Below are positions 12,955 to 23,427 of a DNA stretch of 64,000 nt, piece after piece (position 1 is the first letter of the stretch; each line of letters opens with the position of its first letter). Made by a program: the position numbers and the translations under genes. The notes under the pieces are model-generated. The model was not told the DNA's origin. It made no database searches and saw only the letters and a program-made list of their open reading frames with translations. The stretch is from Symsagittifera roscoffensis. Taxonomy: Eukaryota > Xenacoelomorpha > Acoela > Convolutidae. The stretch lies in NCBI RefSeq assembly GCF_963678635.1, contig NC_087062.1, forward strand, positions 80,413,200 to 80,477,199. Reading direction: 5' to 3'.

Positions 12955-13399
12955 ATTTTTCTCCCTGAATCATGGGGGGATTTAGGGAGGAGGGAGGGCG
13001 GGGGGGGGGGGGGGCTGACGGTTTTCTTCCTCAGGAATTCGACCCCCTGCCGACCCAAAAAGTCTCCCTTTGTACTATTTTGAAAAAAAACCATTTTTGG
13101 TGACGGACCCTAAAAAATGTCTAAAGCGCCAATATGTACTGTTTTGAGGGGGAGCGCGCGCCGAAAAAAAGCAATTTTTTGGTCAAAGGTTTCCAAAAAC
13201 TGCCTAAAAGCGCCCTTTTCGGCCTACTTTTTCAAAATTTTACCTGCGGCGCTAAATTTTTGACCAAAACAGGGTCTTTTTTGTGCTTTGGAAGAGCTCG
13301 GAAAACAATTTGGTCGACCTAAAAAAAAATGTCGACAAAGTTTATAAATTTTTTCTGAAAATCCGCCCCCTCCTCGAGAAAATCCTAGATCCGCCCCTG
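12955..13399 (+). mobile_element. MITE family M1 (copy in unit A)
   Basis: G-rich start with a poly-G run near 13000, 'gaccccctgccgaccc' near 13041, 'gagcgcgcgccg' near 13151, and an end in CTAGATCCGCCCCTG. Comparison with 32030 (starts CAGGGGCGGAT) gives an 11-bp terminal inverted repeat, CAGGGGCGGAT. There is no transposase. The family looks like a non-autonomous DNA transposon; a hAT origin is a guess from the CAGGG end, and I could not find a clean 8-bp target duplication. Confidence 0.65.
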
Positions 13400-14206
13400 C
13401 ACTGAATTAACCTTTGATGGAATGTGGTATTAGAAGAGAAACTGACTTGCTTCAAAGAGACTGTATCGATGGAGACACTCAACCCCCTTGAATAGGAGTA
13501 ATTTAATTCTCAGCATAATGTTTTGTGCTAACAAAGTCTAATTCTCAGCATAATGTTTTGTGCTAACAAAGTTGGGAGGTCAAAAAGCGTTTGCAGGTCG
13601 ATGAAACTATCTGAGCTTCTCCGCTTCTCTACAGCCTTGTTTTGAAAAAAAAGCAAATACTTCCTATTTTGACAAAAAAGATAGTTTTTTCAAGTCAACA
13701 ATTGAGCATTAAAAGATAAAACCAACGTCTGCATTTTCTGTTGTATCCCTAAAACCGAAGTAATTACAGAAATAAATTTAAAAAGTCTTGGTTTTTAATT
13801 TTGAAAATTCAAAATTTTTTTCAGCATCCTTGTTTCTGGGCAATTGTCCTTATTTAAGGATGCCAACACTTAAAATTTTGTCAATTTTTACAAAAAGATT
13901 TCAAATCACGTGATATAAAATCTAACGTTTTATTTAAAAGATATGTTATCAAACTTCTCACGTTTTAAATAATTTTTGATCCATAAAAAAGTTGTTACAG
14001 TTCAACTTTGATTTTAGAAGTGTGTATATGAGTAGAAAAAGGCTGTTTTATCAAAATTTTTTCGAGAACTTTGATCTCTTCATAACTATATCTATCAATC
14101 TTTCCATAAGTACAAATCGTAGTATTTTTTCGAAATGTTGTAATCCATTTATCCTGTTTAACTCAATTTTTTCTTAATCAGTTTATTGTTGGCTAGCTTT
14201 TATACG

Positions 14207-14336
14207 AAAACAACTTTTCGAACAAAGGTTTAATGAAAAACTAGTATCGCCGAGTAAGATAAATTTCATGCTTTAGAAATATATCTTACCCGGCGATACT
14301 AGTTTTTCATTAAACCTTTGTTCGAAAAGTTGTTTT
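14207..14336. repeat. 55-bp inverted duplication (hairpin)
   Basis: 14207-14261 and 14282-14336 are reverse complements at 54 of 55 positions, with a 20-nt loop. Unit B (near 18247-18315) has only the left arm and then joins directly to sequence that follows the right arm in unit A. The second arm was therefore either added in A by local inverted duplication or lost from B. Confidence 0.9.
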
Positions 14337-14484
14337 CCAGGTTATTGCATAAAATTGTGATATGACTTTCGCTTAAAACATTGAGAAAAAAAATTTTGGA
14401 GGTAAAAATTCTGCTTCGTGCAATCACATCATAACGGAAAGCTGTCACGTTACTGGCCACAACATTTTATTTATTTTAAATGAT

Positions 14485-15017
14485 GTTCCGACTTTCGATA
14501 CGAAAGTAACGGAATATTTGTGCCCGGGGTGGGTTTTTTTCTTCAGACAAATTTCGACTTTTAATTAGCCATTTTTGACGGAGTTTTTTTCTATATCATT
14601 CAAAATGTATTGTTGTCCTGAGCTTAAATTTGAAAAGATATAAAAAATATTTCACCTGTGATCAGTTTTTGTAACGTTATTGGGGTTTAAGATTGCCATT
14701 TTGGCCAATTTGGGACAATTAACGCGCGATATATTTCGCGCTGTTAGCGCGTAAGCGAGATCTAATCCGTCCTGGAAATCGTTCCAAATTGGTTGAAAGA
14801 AGCTTATTTGCCATAATTGATTTGTTACAAGGAGCAAAATCTATCCTTTCGTACTTTATATGGCGTGTGATTTTCATAAAAGAGGGGATGATTTTCATTT
14901 AAAAAATTCAAAAAAAAAAATTCATTCCATTTAATTTTTTTAAGGTTATTACTGCTCCATTAACCGTAAAAAGCAGTCGGAACATTCGGGGCTTCGGCCT
15001 GATACGGGCAGTCTTGT
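14485..15017 (+). mobile_element. H1 element (Helentron/HINE-like), full length
   Basis: Starts TGTTCCGACTTTCG with the small hairpin CTTTCG-ATA-CGAAAG, has the internal palindrome around 'cgcgcgatatatttcgcg', and ends with AGTCGGAAC, a CAGGG-type hairpin and CTTGTT. The 5' TGTTCCGACT is repeated in inverse about 45 nt before the 3' end. It is fused head-to-tail to the next copy at ~15017. No coding capacity. Confidence 0.7.
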
Positions 15018-15513
15018 TCCGACTTTCGTAACGAAATATTTGTGCTCGGGACGGGTTTTTTTCTTCAGACAAGTTTCGACTTTTTAACTAGCCTTATTTG
15101 ACAGAATTAAATTCATCATTCGAAAGGTGTTGTTGTCTTGCGCTTAAATTTGAAAAGATATTTGACCTGTGATCATTTTCCGTAAAATTATGGGAGTTTA
15201 AACATTGTCGTTTTGCCAATTTGAGGCATTTAACGGGCGATATATTTCGCGCTACTAACGCGTACGCGGAGATTTAATCCGCAGCAATAGAAAACGTTCC
15301 AAGATGGTTGAATGAAGCTTGAATGCCATAATTGACGTGTTACTAAGAGCAAAATTTATCACTTTGTACTTTATATGGCGTACTTTAAATCTCAAAAAAA
15401 AATTTCATTTTAATTTGGTGCATTTAATTTTTTCATTTTCATGCTATTACTGTTCCATAGACTAAAGAGGCAGTCGGAACTACAGAGCTTCGCCCTGATA
15501 CGAGCAGTCTTGC
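15017..15513 (+). mobile_element. H1 element, second of a tandem pair
   Basis: Starts TTCCGACTTTCG directly at the 3' end of the preceding copy (CTTG|TTCCGAC) and ends '...cctgatacgagcagtcttgct'. The same head-to-tail pair is present in unit B at 18468-19504, so the dimer predates the segmental duplication. Confidence 0.7.
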
Positions 15514-15534
15514 TATATTCATCGTCTTTTAAAA

Positions 15535-15826
15535 CTTGTAACATACTAAACATACATCCAAGTCACCAGGCACTGCCTCCAAAGACGAACTACATGCCGT
15601 TCCCAGACGACATTGAGAATAAAAATGTGCCTATCTACCAGATCAACACTGATCACAACTGATCAGAATCATGATACAATGTCCCGAAACGATCGTGATG
15701 ACAACTTTTCTTCCAAACCAGAAAAAAAGAATATGCTCTCAACCTCTAAAGAAAAACACCACCATCCATCCTCCACTACAAAAAAGAACATTGGAAAACT
15801 AAAACTCTCTAAAAACCCCGGATGGG
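15535..15826 (+). repeat. Relic of the 3' internal end of a related LTR element
   Basis: Resembles the end of the internal region of the full element near 53090-53411: 'ccaggca...gcctcc', 'ccattcccagac'-type and 'ccatccatcctcc'-type blocks in the same order. It ends in GGATGGG immediately before an LTR starting TGGAACC, exactly as at 53405-53412. It has no coding capacity; the ORF 15613-15846 spans the junction with the LTR. Confidence 0.7.
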
Positions 15827-16161
15827 TGGAACCAGATCAAAACTAGTATTTATCATCGGTTATTATATGATATTTAATCTCTATAAATTATTAAACACTA
15901 ACCAATCATACTCCATCAAACTAACAACCTATTTATTTGTAAAGGGTTGAAACTACTTGTAGTTTCAACACCAGAACAATTTGAATTAAACGTAGAATAC
16001 AGTTGTTCTCATTCTGGAACTAACTCGCGTAAACGGGTGTACACTAGATCTATTGAGACTAGGAAATATAAGAGTAAGATTAAGATCGATATTAGACTAA
16101 GAAGCTGCACGATTCTATCCGGCCGAAAATAAGATAGCGTGACGAGCAGACGGTGTACCCT
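15827..16161 (+). repeat. LTR relic, sense, 3' truncated
   Basis: Starts TGGAACC and follows the young LTR to the block '...cgagcagacggtgtaccct', then breaks off into an antisense LTR piece. The hairpin at 15946-15969 keeps an 11-bp stem, with a further compensatory pair change relative to the other copies. The last ~70 bp of the LTR are missing. Confidence 0.85.
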
Positions 16162-16163
16162 GA

Positions 16164-16374
16164 CCGGCTTACGCGAGTTAGTTCCAGAATGAGAACAACT
16201 GTGTTCTAAGTTTTATTCAATTTGTTCTGGTGCTGAAATTACAAGTAGTTTCAGCACTTACAAATAAGTGTAAATGTTAGAGATGGAATATGATTTGTAA
16301 GTTATAAACATTTTATTGTGATATTATATCATAATTATAATTGGTCTATAAATGCTAGTTTAGAACTGGTTCCA
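16164..16374 (-). repeat. LTR relic, antisense, truncated
   Basis: Equivalent to 11553-11763 of the solo LTR, ending GGTTCCA before CTAG. With the preceding sense relic it forms a rough inverted LTR pair. It marks the left edge of unit B just as the solo LTR marks the left edge of unit A, so the segmental duplication included part of that LTR. Confidence 0.85.
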
Positions 16375-17024
16375 CTAGTTTCATTACATCACAACTTCCT
16401 TAAAAGAGAATACGGCCTTTTTTTGGAATTTTTGGAATACCAAAAACTATACCAAGGTGCTGAGTACACTCCTTTTTTTATACACATAAACAGGTGCGGA
16501 TCTAGATTAACCGCAAAAAACTTTCAAGAAAAATTAACTTTTTTGTTAGTTTTTGTGACAAAGCTTTTGAGAAAAAGGTCCAAAACTGCTGTTTTTATGT
16601 CCCTGTCGGCAGGTTTGTTACATTTTTTGGAGTATGTTTTCCCGTAGAAGCCTAGTGTCAAGATTTCTAATTTCAGAATTTCAGATCGAGTGTTGGATCC
16701 CCTGTAAAGACAGTGATATTGTGGGAGTATGAGTACTCACGCGAGCTCTGGCCATAAGTCTACAACAACCTGACCGATTTTAGCTACAATATTGGTACAA
16801 TATTAGCAAAAAAACATAAATTTGTTTTGAAATTTTTTTTGAAGCGACAATGAAACAAAGTTTCAACCATGATCAACCAATTTGACGATAAAATAAATGT
16901 TTTTCTAGAATATAAAAAAATGAGAAAGATGCTGAGTATAATTTTTATCTTACACTCTTACACAATTACAGAGGTAAGTTTTTGAGAAAAGAGCCAAAAC
17001 TGCCAATTTTGAGTTTTTTGGTGT

Positions 17025-17449
17025 GTGGGGGGCGGGGGTGTGTGAGGGGGGGGGGGGGGTGCTGACGCTTTTCTCCCTCAGGAATTCGACCCCCTGCCGA
17101 CCCAAAAAGTCTCCCTTTGTACTATTTTGAAAAAAAAACCATTTTTGGTGACGGACCCTAAAAAATGTCTAAAGCGCCAATATGTACTGTTTTGAGGGGG
17201 GAGCGCGCGCCGAAAAAAAGCGATTTTTTTGGTCAAAATTTTCCAAAAACTGCCTAAAAGCGCCCTTTTCGGCCTACTTTTTCAAAATTTTACCTGCGGC
17301 GCTAAATTTTTGGCCAAAACAGGGTCTTTTTTGTGCTTTGGAAGAGCTCGGAAAACAATTTGGTCGACCTAAAAAAAAAGGTCGACAACGTTTATAAATT
17401 TTTTCTGAAAATCCGCCCCCTCCTCGAGAAAATCCTAGATCCGCCCCTG
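17025..17449 (+). mobile_element. MITE family M1 (copy in unit B)
   Basis: Same element as 12955-13399, with a poly-G run at 17047-17060 and the end CTAGATCCGCCCCTG. The ORF 17182-17397 has a frame that differs from the one at 13134-13322 because of single-base indels, which argues against coding. Confidence 0.65.
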
Positions 17450-18467
17450 CCCTGAATTAACCTTTCATGGAATGTGGGATAAGAAGAGAAACTGACTTGC
17501 TTCAAAGAGACTGTATCGATGGAGACACTCAACCTCCTTGAATAGGAGTAATTTAATTCTCAGCATAATGTTTTGTGCTAACAAAGTCTAATTCTCAGCA
17601 TAATGTTTTGTGCTAACAAGGTTGGGAGGTCAAAAAGCGTTTGCAGGTCGATGAAACTATCTGAGCTTCTCCGCTTCTCTACAGCCTTGTTTTGAAAAAA
17701 AGCAATACTTCCTATTTTGACAAGTTTTTTCAAAAGAACAATTGAGTATTAAAAAAATAAAACCATCGTCTGAATTTTCTAAAACCGAATTAATTACAGA
17801 AATAAATTTGAAAAGTCTTGGTTTTTAATTTTAAAATTTTAAAATCTTCTTCAGCATCCTTTTTTCTGGGAAATTGTCCTTATTTAAGGATGCCAACACT
17901 TAAATTTTTGTCAATTTTTACAAAAAGATTTCAAATCACGTGATATAAAATCTAACGTTTTAAATAATTCTAAATCTAACGTTTTAAATCAAATTTCTCA
18001 CGTTTTAAATAATTTTTGATCCATAAAAAAGTTGTTACAGTTCAATTTTGGTTTTAGAATTGTGTATATGAGTAGAAAAGTGCTGTTTTATCAAAATTTT
18101 ATCGAGAACTTCATAATATCTTCATAACTATATCTATCAATCTTTCCATAAGTACAAATCGTAGTGATTTTTTGAAATGTCGTAATCCATCTATCCTGTT
18201 TAACTCAATTTTTTCTTAATCAGTTTATTGTTGGCTAGCTTTTATACGAAAACAACTTTTCGAACAAAGGTTTAATGAAAACTAGTATCGCCGTGTAAGA
18301 TAAATTTCATGCTAAAGTTGCCAGGTTATTGCATAAAACTGTGATATCATTTTCGCTTAAAACATTGTGAAATAAAACTTTGGAGGTAAAAATTTTACTT
18401 CTTGCAATCACATCATAACAGAAAGCTGTCACGTTACTGGCCAAAACATTTTATTTTATTTAATTGT

Positions 18468-18998
18468 TGTTCCGCCTTTCGATACGAAAGTAACGGAATA
18501 TTTGTGCCAGGGGTGGGTTTTTTTTTCTTCAGACAAATTTCGACTTTTTAACTAGCCATTTTTGACGATTTTTTTTCTATATCATTCAAAAAGTATTGTT
18601 GTTCTGAGCTTAAATTTGAAAATATATAAAGATATTTCACCTGTGATCATTTTTTGTAACGTTATTGGGGTTTAAGATTGCCATTTTGGCCAATTTGGGA
18701 CAATTAACGCGCGATATATTTCGCGCTTTTATCGCGTAAGCGAGATCTAATCCGTCCTAGAAATCGTATCAAATTGGTTGAAGGACGCTTATTTGCCATA
18801 ATTGATTTGTTACAAGGAGCGAAATCTATCCTTTTGTTCTTTATATGGCGTGTGGGGGGGGGGATGATTTTCATTAAAAAAATTCAAATATAAAAAAAAA
18901 TCATTTCATTTAATTTTTTTTAAAATTATTACTGCTCCATAAACCATATAAGGCATTCAGAACATTCGGGGCTTCGCCCTGATACGGGCATTCTTGTT
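18468..18998 (+). mobile_element. H1 element
   Basis: Unit B counterpart of 14485-15017. Begins TTCCGCCTTTCGATACGAAAG and ends '...gatacgggcattcttgtt', fused directly to the next copy. Confidence 0.7.
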
Positions 18999-19504
18999 CC
19001 GACTTTCGTAACGAAAGTAACGGAACATTTGTGCTCGGGACGGTTTTTTTTTTTCTTCAGACAAGTTTCGACTTTTTAACTAGCCTTATTTGACAGAATT
19101 AAATTCATAATTCGAAAGGTATTGTTGTCTTGCGCTTAAAATTGAAAAGATCTTTGACCTGTGATCATTTTCCGTAAAATTATGGGAGTTTAAACATTGT
19201 CGTTTTGCCATTTTGGGGCATTTAACGAAAGATTTATTTCGCGCTACTAACGCGTAAGCGGATATTTAATCCGCATTATAAAACGTTCCAAGATGGTTGA
19301 ATGAAGCTTGAATGCAATAATTGACGTGTTACTAAGAGCGAAATTTATCACTTTGTACTTTATATGGCGTACTTTAAATCTCAAAAAAAAATTTCATTTT
19401 AATTTGGTGCATTTAATTTTTTCATTTTCATGCTATTACTGTTCCATAGACTAAAGAGGCAGTCGGAACTACAGAGCTTCGCCCTGATACGAGCAGTCTT
19501 GCTA
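18998..19504 (+). mobile_element. H1 element, second of a tandem pair
   Basis: Unit B counterpart of 15017-15513. It keeps 'actttcgtaacgaaag' where the unit A copy has a small deletion. Confidence 0.7.
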
Positions 19505-19649
19505 TATTCATCGTCTTTTAAAACTTGTAACATACTAAACATACATCCAAGTCACCAGGCACTGCCTCCAAAGACGAACTACATGCCGTTCCCAGACTTT
19601 TCTTTTCAATTCATTTTACTTTTCTTTTCAATTCATTTTATTGCATTTA

Positions 19650-19735
19650 ATTTTTTCATGTTATTTTTTGCTCAATAGATCTTAAAAGGCAGTCGGAACT
19701 TTCAGGGTTTTGCCCTGATACGAGCAGTTTTGTTA
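19650..19735 (+). repeat. H1 3'-end fragment
   Basis: Only the last ~85 bp: 'ggcagtcggaac', then a CAGGG/CCCTG hairpin, then 'tacgagcagttttgtt'. The downstream 'atattcaacgtcttttgaaacttgtaa' resembles what follows the copies ending at 15513 and 19504, so this may be a third copy of that junction. Confidence 0.6.
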
Positions 19736-19993
19736 TATTCAACGTCTTTTGAAACTTGTAAACATACTTTGCACAGAAAAAATTTTTTTTTTGAAATGTT
19801 TTTTTTTGTCCATGGCCATCGATTTGGCCGTAAGTTTTGGCATCATGAGCAACCTCACATCGTGATAAACATTCTTTGCAACCACAAATGAATTTCTGGA
19901 AAATCATATTCTGGTTTCGATTTTGATTTGATGTTATAGATGCGGCCATATTACGTTCTTTTTAAGGCAAGACTATGGTAAATTAATAAAAAA

Positions 19994-20475
19994 GACTAGT
20001 CGTATCAGGAGGAGGCCCTGAAGAATCCTACTGCCTCATAAGGTCTATGGAGCAGTAATAACATGAAAAAATTAAATGTAATAAATAAAAAAATATTTTT
20101 TAATTCAAATTTGAGATTTTTTGTGAAATTCATCCCCCCACACGCCATACAAAGTACAAAGAGATAGATTTCGCTCCAGCAAAGAAACAATTATGAAGAA
20201 TAAGCTTCCTTAAAACAAGATGGAGTAGTTTCTAAGACGGAATAAATTTCTGCTTACGCATTAATAGCGCGAAATATATCGCGCGTTAATGTCCCAAATT
20301 GGCCAAAATGGCAATCTTTAAACCCCCATAACTTTACAAAAATGATCAAAGGTAAAATATCTTTTCAAATTTAAGCTCAGGACAACAGTACCCTTTGAAT
20401 GATATAAAAAAAATTCCGTCAAAATAGCTAGTTCAAAGTCGAAATTTGTCTGAAGAAAAAAAACCCACCTCAAAT
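19994..20475 (-). mobile_element. H1 element, inverted
   Basis: Reverse-complement copy: 'ctgcctcataaggtctatggagcag' at the left is the 3' side, and 'cagacaaatttcgac' in inverse near 20430-20450 is the 5' side. The terminal hairpin is eroded ('tcaggaggaggccctga'). Confidence 0.65.
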
Positions 20476-21832
20476 AATTGGAAAAATATTTTGATATAAA
20501 AATCGATTGTATAAAACTTTTCTGATAGATCATTAAAAGAGCACCTCAGTAGGCTTTTTTGATGACTAGTCAATAATAGTTTTAATACAAAAAAATTGTA
20601 TTATAGATTGTATCGTAGATTTTTTGCGTTACTTGTGTGTTGTTACAATGTTCAAATGTGATACTTTTGTAGGAAGGAATCGAATTGATCTAATATAACA
20701 ACTTTTTGAAATGTCTTGCTAAGTTTTGGTAGCAAACAGTTTGGTCTGTATTTTTTGTTTTTATTTATTGCAAAAAATTTACATACAACAATAAAAAAAA
20801 CATTTTATTGAAAAAAAGAATGTTTAGCAAAATTGGTATAAGTATAAATACTGAAGGATTAATGTTTTTAGATCTGTTTTTGCTTTGCTCTTCACAAAGA
20901 AAAACGTTTTAGTTTGATTGATTGCTATGGTATTCAACTCTAAGTTTTTGTCGTTGAACTCAAAATCATTGATTTAATCATTTTATTAGAGTGTTTTTTT
21001 TTCATGTTTTTTAGGCAAATCAATTTCAAATGTCCTCAAAAATTTATTCAATTCAATCCGTTCGCTCTTTTGTTTCAATTTGTCATTTGTGTTATCAAAA
21101 TCTGTTGCAGCAAAAGTTTTGATGTTGTTTAGGTTGATTTTTTTTACCTCTTTCATTTTGATATAAAAACTCACGTTGGATATCTTTAATTTTTTCTACG
21201 GTGTTTCACTTATAAAAGTTTGTCAAATATCTGTTTCTCATTGTTTTCAAGGTACCGTTTTTAAATTGTATATTCTTTTTTTTGTGAATTTTTTGTTGAA
21301 ACATTGCTCACCCCTTTCGTCTTGCTATTTTTTGTTTTCGTTCGAACTTTTTTGTTCAAAAAACTTAAAATCAAAATTGGAATCGTTTTTACTATTTCAA
21401 AAAAAGATAATTCAGTTGTGATGATTGGCTTTGCAATTCAACTGAGCCTTTGAAAATTAAAATTTTTGATTCTGATGCCAAACCGTTTTTGTCTAATCGT
21501 TAAACCTTTCTGAACATCGAATTTTTTTTATAAATGCAGTTTCGACCAAGTTAAATAGTTGTGAGAAATCAAATTACTATGAAAATCTGATTGAGTTTTT
21601 CTCAAAAATTTCAAAGAGCTTTCAAAGTTATGGAAAAAACAATGGTAGTTTTTTCTTAAAAAGACTGGTATTGTCGCAAAACTCAAGTTTAAATGTTTAC
21701 CTTGTCTTTATAGTGCCACCAGTATATTTCAAAACTGTTTCACAAGATTCTTACTAATATTTATTCAAGTCACCGCATAAAATATGCTGATATATCCTTT
21801 GAATCAATTTTTCTTTATTGTTTAGTTTTTGT
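20476..21832. other. AT-rich spacer, no feature recognised
   Basis: I see neither a recognisable repeat copy nor a convincing exon. The 62-aa and 81-aa ORFs near 20986-21421 are Lys/Asn- or Phe-rich, as expected from T-rich sequence, and lack domains. Confidence 0.4.
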
Positions 21833-21992
21833 TGCCGTGTGGAGGGATGATTTTCAAAAAAAAATTCAATTTTTAGAATTTTTTTTTTTCATTTAATTTT
21901 ATTACATTTAATTTTTTTAATGTTATTACTACTGCATAAACTTTAAAAGGCATTCGGAACGTTCAGGGCTTCGCCCTGATACAAAAAGTCTT
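21833..21992 (+). repeat. H1 3'-end fragment
   Basis: From 'tgccgtgtggagggatgatttt' to '...cagggcttcgccctgatacaaaaagtcttgt'. The hairpin TCAGGGC-TTC-GCCCTGA is intact; the 5' two thirds are missing. Confidence 0.65.
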
Positions 21993-22035
21993 GTCTGAGT
22001 TTAAATTCTGTACCTAACTGCATATTTTTGTAATA

Positions 22036-22579
22036 TTTTCCGCCTTTCGATACGAAAGTAAGGGAACATTTGTGCTCGGGGTGGGTTTTTTCTTCAGACA
22101 AGTTTTGATTTTTCAACTATCCATTTTTGACGGAATTTGATTATATCATTCAAAAAATGTTGCTTTCCTGAGCTTAAATTTGAAAAGATATAAAAGATAT
22201 TTCACCTGTGATCTTTTTTGTAACGTTATGGGGGTTTAAATATTGCCATTTTGGCCAATTTGGGACAATTAACGCGCGATATATATTTCGCGCTATTAAA
22301 GCGTAAGCGGAAATTTAATCCGTCCTAGAAATTGTTGCAAATTGGTTGAATGAAGTTTATTTGCCAGAATTGATTTGTTACAAGGAGCGAACTTCATTCT
22401 TTTCTACTTTATATGGCGTGTGGGGGATGATTTTCAAAGAAAATTTCAAATTTTAGAAAAAAAAAAACTTTTTCATTTCATTGTATTACATTTAATTTTT
22501 TTAATGTTATTACTGCTCCATAAACTTTAAGAGGCAGTCGGATCTATCAGGGCTTCGCCTTGATATGAGCAGTCTTGTT
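22036..22579 (+). mobile_element. H1 element, full length
   Basis: Starts TTCCGCCTTTCGATACGAAAG, has 'acgcgcgatatatatttcgcg' internally and ends 'gagcagtcttgtt'. One half of the 3' hairpin is mutated ('cagggcttcgccttga'). Confidence 0.7.
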
Positions 22580-22892
22580 CTACTCCAAAACCTGTCATCT
22601 TACCACTGGCCATAACTAGCTAATGATGTTTTAGAATTAAAAAAAAGTCTCAATTAGAGCAATAAAAATCGATTTCAAAGAAAAACAAAATACAGTAATC
22701 TTCCAGTTCTTGAGTGCTTACGTGGAATTTTGTTGAATTTTTGTTAGCTAAAATGATTGAGTTGATAATTGGTCTCTGGCTTGTCTGCATGATAGCCTTC
22801 GACTAATGTTCCGCTGCATTTTTCAACATTTTTCTTTTCCGTTGATTTGCAGCACAGGAATTGCAGTCTACGCATTTTGAATCAACTGTTTT

Positions 22893-23427
22893 TGTTCCGA
22901 TTCTTGATACGAAAGCAACGGAATATTTGTGCTCGGAGTTGGTTTTTTCAGACAAATTTCGACTTTTTAACTAGCCATTTTTGACGGAATTTTTTTCTAT
23001 ATCATTCAAAAGGTATTGTTGTCCTGAGCTTAAACTTGAAAAAATATAAAAGATATTTCACCGGTGATAAATTTTTGTAACGTTATTTGGGTTTAAAGGT
23101 TTCGATTTTGGCCAATTTGGGACAATTAACGCGCGATATATTTCGCGCTATTAACGCGTAAGCGGAGATTTAATCCGTCTTAGAAATCGTTCCAAATTGG
23201 TTGAAGGAAGCTTTTTTGCCAGAATTGATTTGTTACAAGGAGCGAAATCTATCCTTTTGCACTTTATATGGCGTGTGGAGGGGATGATTTTCACTAAAAA
23301 AATTCAAACATAAAAAAAATTCATTTTATTTTATTACATTTAATTTTTTTAAGGTTATTACTGCTCCATAAACCTTAAAAGGCAGTCGGAGCATTCAGAG
23401 TTTCGCCCTGATACGAGCAGTTTTGTT
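22893..23427 (+). mobile_element. H1 element, full length
   Basis: Starts TGTTCCGATTCTTG and ends 'gagcagttttgtt'. The internal 'acgcgcgatatatttcgcgc' palindrome is intact. Fewer losses than most other copies. Confidence 0.7.

Larger units (their letters stand above)
11764..15600. repeat. Segmental duplication, unit A
   Basis: Matches 16375-19597 (unit B) along its length. Both start at the CTAG after an antisense LTR end, run through the same M1 element, the same doubled 'taattctcagcataatg' block and two H1 elements, and end in '...ccgttcccagac'. Unit A has about 530 bp (12440-12990) that unit B lacks, and an inverted arm at 14282-14336 that unit B lacks. Divergence is modest and includes many small indels, so the duplication is older than the one at 26761-31609. 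Confidence 0.85.
16375..19597. repeat. Segmental duplication, unit B
   Basis: Second copy of 11764-15600. It lacks the 12440-12990 block and the extra hairpin arm, and it diverges from unit A right after 'ccgttcccagac' (19597), where A continues into the LTR-element relic and B into an AT-rich 'ttttcttttcaattc' repeat. Confidence 0.85.

Noticed and set aside
13134-17397. M1 ORFs (13134-13322, 17182-17397) as a transposase remnant
   Set aside because: The frames differ between copies by single-base indels and no catalytic motif is present. M1 looks non-coding.
19656-19949. Minus-strand 97-codon ORF with a short cysteine cluster
   Set aside because: A possible exon fragment (several Cys within 12 residues), but the first part is translated from an H1 3' end and no splice or homology support is visible.
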